Part shown: one piece after another, positions 59,388-64,000 of the stretch | Layout of the letters: every line of letters begins with the position of its first letter | Position numbering within the stretch: the stretch's first letter is position 1 | Source of the DNA: Eulemur rufifrons | Taxonomy: Eukaryota > Chordata > Mammalia > Primates > Lemuridae | Direction of reading: 5' to 3' | Assembly: GCF_041146395.1 (NCBI RefSeq) | Contig: NC_090984.1 | Location: 79,681,114 to 79,745,113 of the forward strand | Length of the DNA stretch: 64,000 bases | Made by a program: the position numbers and the translations under genes | The notes under the pieces: generated by a model | Database searches by the model: none | Told to the model about the DNA's origin: nothing | Seen by the model: only the letters and a program-made list of their open reading frames with translations

Positions 59388-59560
59388 TTCTCTACAGGGC
59401 CTGATAGTAAATATGTTAGGCTTTATAGGCCATATGCTCTCTGTCACAACTACACATTTTGCCAGAGACAATATGCAAATGAATGAGCATGGCTGTGTTC
59501 CAATAAAGCTTGATTTAAAATTTCAGGAAACAAACTGGATTTGACTTATGCACGATAATT
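59388..59560 (-). mobile_element. hAT-like MER-class DNA transposon fragment
   Basis: The plus strand reads 'tacagggcctgatagtaaatatgttaggctttataggccatatgctctctgtcacaactac', 'gacaatatgcaaatgaatgagcatggctgtgttccaataaagc' and 'aaacaaactggatttg'. This matches a common mammalian non-autonomous DNA element in reverse. I am confident of the repeat but not of its name. It sits inside the L2-type copy. Confidence 0.72.
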
Positions 59561-59975
59561 TTCTGACCCATGAATTAAGATCCTGAATCTAAATATCAGG
59601 TAAATGAAAATGAATTGGTAAAGATGTTGGAATGAGGTAGGAAAAAAATCAATTAAGGGTTGTGTCAGAGAAATAAATGGGAGAGAAAATTCTAAAAAAA
59701 TTAAAAGTTTTATAAATGAAATAATCCAGTTGGAGTTAGCCACATAGTAGTCATTGATCACCTTGTTAAAAGGTGATTTAAAGATAGAGTGGACAGTGAA
59801 CAATTGCAATAGGTTTTTGAAAGAGTAGAAGAGGGAAATGGGCACCACAAGTAGGGATAACTTTTTCTAAAAATTAGATGTGAGGAGGAGGAGAGGGAAG
59901 GGTTTTCCGAAAGTGGATGTAAAGTAGATATAAAGTGGACAGGTACTTGATTAATATCAAGATTGTGTATAGTGA
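59561..59975 (-). mobile_element. L2-type LINE, antisense, part 2
   Basis: Resumes after the DNA element: 'agttagccacatagtagtcattgatcaccttgttaaaaggtg', 'agagtggacagtgaacaattgcaataggtttttgaaagagtagaagagggaaatgg', 'ggaggaggagagggaagg'. Order agrees with L2-type sequence on the minus strand. Confidence 0.55.
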
Positions 59976-61599
59976 CATGTTTTTGCTCCCTAGTTCAAGC
60001 TAGAGGCTTTGGGACCTGGTGGAACAGCGTCTGCAGATCACAATGTCAAGGCTCAGCATAGATCTCTTTCCCAAGCCCCACCCATCTGTAAGAGTGTTAA
60101 GGCCATTTCAGGAATAGACTTCGGTAGGACACAGAAGGAGGAAAAGTACTTCTTTGCCTGACTCTATCCTGTACTAGTGATAGTGCTGTTTAAGAAAACA
60201 ACAAAAGTGGATGAATTTTATTAAATCTAGAAATTCTATGTTAATTAATTGGTAAACCAGTCATAAGCTAGCACTGCTTTTGATTCAGAAACCTAGTTAA
60301 ACTTGGTTTGTAATCTTTGAGAATCATATTAATAAGATCCCCCTGTAACTTCTGAAAAATACCCTGTAGTTAACATGCTGCTATTGTCCTTTGTCTCTAT
60401 CCTGCTGTCTACCTACCTGGAAGAAATAAACAGCTGCTCCACTACTTTCCACAAAAGATTCCTTCCACCAATAATTTTATGATTGTTATAGTTTTCTGGA
60501 AATAACTACTTTCCATGACTTCTCTTTATTCAGCCTTACTTTACCTCATTTTTCTCGTCATATATTCCCTGGTTCTCTGGGGCAACAAGCCCACTTTTCC
60601 AGCTGTCTCAAGATGAGCACTTTTTGATAACTTTTCCCACAAATGTGTTCTTCTTCCTAAGAGAGAGGGTGTACAAACTACCAAGAACATAACAATTTCT
60701 TTATCTCAGTACACACATGTACACTCTTCTCTAGAAAGAATTGAGAATAGGATTTATAAGGGTCTTTCTCTCAGCCAGATTTTGACCTTATTTAAAAGGC
60801 CGTCCAAATTCCTGCTTAAATTTATCTTTCAATTAAAAATGTACATTAAAGACTAGTGTAACTGCATTCTAGCTTTAGAGACTGATGACTATTTAGAGTT
60901 TTATTTTAAAGTGTTAAATCCATATTTTAGACAAATTCATACTGATGAGCACAAACTCAAAAAACTTCTTTGTTTACATGTGATCTGAAGCCACTTTACA
61001 TCCCATTAATAATGTTTTCAAGACTTCAGCTGTATAATAATTATTTTTAGAATTTCATTTTCTTTTAGAAGAGGATGTATGCTATATTTGTTGCCAATTC
61101 TTTGTATAGGATAGATATGGATTGGCTATGCCATTTAAGTTAGGACTAACATAGATATAGATTTCAATGCCAGAATCAGAATTAAGAGACTAAGATAATT
61201 ATATGTTATCAGTAACATCAATGGATACAGAGGAAAAAAAGTAGTACCTACATTTTTATTTTCTCAACTGTTTTTGAGGAAAAAAGAAAGATCAATGACT
61301 CAGGGGTCTTTTGTCTAGCAGTATGTGGAAAGTATCAGATGTGTCTACTGATTATAGATGAAATAACAGAAGACTAACAAACAGTCTTTTTTCCCCATAA
61401 TACTGACTTGACCAGCTGTAGCAGTGCCATGAATATTCTCCAGTTTTACTGTATTTGAGAGATTATATATTCTATCAATAGTTCTAAGATAAGAATAAAG
61501 GAATTATAGTAACTGGCGGTGAGGCTGAGGGAGTGCTTAAGAGCCCGAGAAAACATACTAATAACAACTAGTTTTCTGAGCAGAAGTCTAAGTGAAAAA
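59976..61599. other. Unassigned DNA, 1.6 kb
   Basis: No recognised repeat, RNA gene or coding frame. Confidence 0.45.
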
Positions 61600-61768
61600 G
61601 ATTTTTAGAGCACATTAAACTCACTTGGTGGGCTATAAAAAATCCTGATACCTAGAATGCACTCAAATCAATTAAATCAGAATCTCTGGGAGTGAGACCC
61701 AAGTATGGGTATATTCTTAAACTTTCCAGATAATTATCATATAGGGCTAAGTTTGTGAATCAGATTTA
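61600..61768 (+). mobile_element. MER20-like hAT-Charlie element
   Basis: The pieces 'agagcacattaaactcacttggtgggctataaaaaatcctgatacctag', 'aatcagaatctctgggagtgagaccc' and 'gtttgtgaatcagattta' fit the MER20/MER3/MER33 group of short hAT elements. Decayed and non-coding. Confidence 0.6.
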
Positions 61769-62304
61769 GAGACCGAGGCAAAAAAATAGTTATAAGCATC
61801 AATGAGAAAGGAATTTAATATTTTGTCTAATATCTGCACAGTTGAACAACTTTTATATGTTTTCCTTTTTAGATACAATCAATCTTTAAAGAATATTGAC
61901 CTGAAACTGGCAAATAATAACAGTGAAATTTGTTAGAATTATTTGACTGTACCAAGAAAGATCTGATGTGTTATAACGAATAATCAACATTGAAATTGGG
62001 CCAGAGCAGAAAGCTCAAAGAATAAGAAAAATTGGTTAATACATAAAAAAGTTCAAGGTCATTATGTCTACTTGTACCTAGGTATTTATATTCCTTTAAA
62101 TCTTGCTCTAATTTTGAATATCAATTAGATAACTCCAAAGTACTAATTACTGTTTTTCTTTAGCTGTTTACATAAAGAGTTAAAACATTTAAATTAAAAG
62201 CCATGCACATAACTTTTTTTCTAAATTAACATTATCTGTTCAAAGTTTTCTCTTTCAATCAAACAGGTTATAGCCAAGACCTTGAGTCAGATTTTCCTAT
62301 TCTA
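61769..62304. other. Unassigned AT-rich DNA
   Basis: Nothing recognised. Confidence 0.45.
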
Positions 62305-62490
62305 GCGTTTCTTAAAATATGGTTTATAGTTCACATAAATCAGAATAACATAGATTGTCTATTAAAAGTGAAGACTCATGATCCCTGCATCAGATATATA
62401 GAATCATAATCTCTAAGTAAAAGGCTTTGTAGCTTACATTTTTTCCACAGACCTCCTAAGAAATTGTGATGCACGTTAAATTTTTAAAAT
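62305..62490 (+). mobile_element. MER20-like hAT-Charlie element, second copy
   Basis: The pieces 'gcgtttcttaaaatatgg', 'gactcatgatccctgcatcagatatatagaatcataatctctaag', 'ttccacagacctcctaagaaattgtgatgcacgttaaa' match the same short hAT group as 61600-61768. The subfamily is not resolved. Confidence 0.55.
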
Positions 62491-64000
62491 CATTGCTTTA
62501 CTTCCCTCTAATGTGAAACTCAAGATTGTACTTTCAACACTAGGATTAAATGTTTATATGCCATAGTAAGCCAGGAGAGGGCAGCAGAAAGCTGGAATTT
62601 ATGGGAAAGAGGAAGACTCGAGGGTTCTTGGAAGTCACCTATAATTTGAGGGAAGATTCATCTAGGAAAGTAGATGAGCGTTTGTAACTGCAACTAAGAA
62701 GCAAATATTTTGGTCCATTTTGGCAGATAATTAAAGAGAGCTTAAAGAGGTAAGAAGAGTTAATTCAAAACCCATGTATTAAAGTGGAAATCAAGTCAAC
62801 TGGAAAACATTCCCAAGAAACAGATATTTAGGTCGTGTATATACACATAATAAAGAAGACATAGGCACTAGGGAAAAAGTGTTAGAACCAGAAACAAGCT
62901 AAACAAAAAAACCATGACAAATTAGTGGAGATGATTGTGAAAATATAAATCCATTTATGTATTAACTGAATTCTTTAAGGAAAAAAATGGTCTGTATTGA
63001 ATTTAAAGGGACTTTGATCTGAGTTCTAACTTAAAAACTGATAATGCTGAACAAATAAAAAACAAAATCTTAAAGCGTAGATTTGCAAAATTCTTATAAG
63101 TGAGTTGAAAAACCTTTAGCTTTGTTTAATCTAAAATAGATTTTTTAGAGATTCTGTGAATCTTAACAACTACTTCCTTAATCCTCAGTTTTCCTACTCA
63201 CTGTTTTTTTTTTTTTTTTTTTTGGTCTAAGCAGTGCCTCTAGCTAACAATTTGAATTTCCCTTTCTTTATATTTTATATTTACCTTTTATTTTACTAAT
63301 GTACTTTTCCCTATTCTATTGACCTCTGCACATAAATGACAACTTCTTTCTTGTGGACTGAGTACACATTGTCTAGACACTTATGATAGTAACATCTCTT
63401 GCTAGAATATGTTCCTGAAATTTTTCTGCACTGAAATATCTTATGGTAATAATAATTCCATTGAAGTTATTGGCAAGTTGTTTTTTGTTAGAAGGAAAAG
63501 AAGTTCTTTACCTCAATCACCCTAATCCTTCTACCAGTAATTGTTTCAGATGTTTGTTCTTGCCAAAGGACAATGACTGGCCAAGTTTGTTTCCACATCT
63601 TGTCTGTTATGACTTATGCTGCCATATTTTTATTACCACATATAATATTAGATATATTCTGTAGATACATTAGATACATATTGTTAATTATTCCAATATT
63701 CCATGTGCTTAATTCCTTTAAACTAGTGAAACATAGCTTAACCTAGTATATTGCCAAATACATAAGGACAAGAGTGAAAAGTTGTATGCATTCAGAGATT
63801 TTAATGACATGGATAAATGACTTTTAATTATAAATATAACAAAGGAAAATAGCTAATCTATGACTAGTGTTTGTTTTATAGTGGGAACATATAGTCAAAA
63901 GGTAATATCTATTTTCAGAAATGGCTTAAGAAGAAAATAATGTTGTTTTTTGATGAAAAGAGAGAATTTTTATAGAGTAGCTGATAATAAATACTTAATT
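62491..64000. other. Unassigned DNA to window end
   Basis: A T20 run at 63204-63223 may be the tail of a minus-strand retroelement, but the sequence after it ('ggtctaagcagtgcctctagc') is not one I know. The 73-codon frame at 63443-63664 has no domain. Confidence 0.45.

Overview
The window is nuclear DNA of a primate, most likely a Malagasy lemur. It is AT-rich and packed with mammalian interspersed repeats. The Alu elements at 32369-32704, 37637-37972 and 41221-41551 have the lemur-type right arm (GCTGTGAGCTAGGCTGA...CCACGGCACTC) and, in two of them, the extended A-rich middle linker (AGAAAGAAATTATATGGACA...). Neither is typical of monkeys and apes or of galagos and lorises. The L1 3' ends also look strepsirrhine. 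The species cannot be fixed by eye.

I found no protein-coding gene, tRNA, rRNA or snRNA. Every open frame of 60 codons or more is either a chance frame in AT-rich DNA or a shadow of a decayed retroelement, including the 131-190 codon frames at 53.8-54.6 kb. The window is best read as intergenic or deep intronic sequence.

Layout. 1-4.4 kb: unassigned AT-rich DNA with one MIR. 4.4-6.5 kb: an L1 with an inverted 5' half (twin priming). 6.9-7.2 kb: a MaLR solo LTR. 9.0-11.2 kb: L1 fragments, one inserted in an older LTR-like repeat. 13.3-15.8 kb: an old antisense L1 carrying an Alu, then an LTR-like repeat. 16.5-22.5 kb: MaLR, L2 and MIR relics. 22.5-26.1 kb: mostly unassigned DNA with one old Alu; this is the best place to look for conserved noncoding elements. 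26.1-29.25 kb: two antisense L1M copies, a MER5A and a tiny twin-primed L1 with an apparent 3' transduction. 31.2-37.99 kb: LTR-like repeat, Alus, L1M and a TA-flanked Tigger-type element. 38-41.2 kb: unassigned. 41.2-43.1 kb: Alu, MIR and the 3' end of a lemur L1. 43.1-47.1 kb: unassigned. 47.2-54.9 kb: L2, MaLR and a nested stack of an old L1, MER2, MaLR and a GC-rich L1 5' UTR. 55-60 kb: L2 copies and simple repeats. 61.6-62.5 kb: MER20-like relics. The remainder is unassigned.

There is no gene network. The biology here is retrotransposition history: twin priming, 3' transduction, nested insertion and an internally deleted or spliced-looking L1 that kept its promoter. Repeat names come from recall of consensus sequences, without a database search. 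Where only the class is clear, the entry says so.
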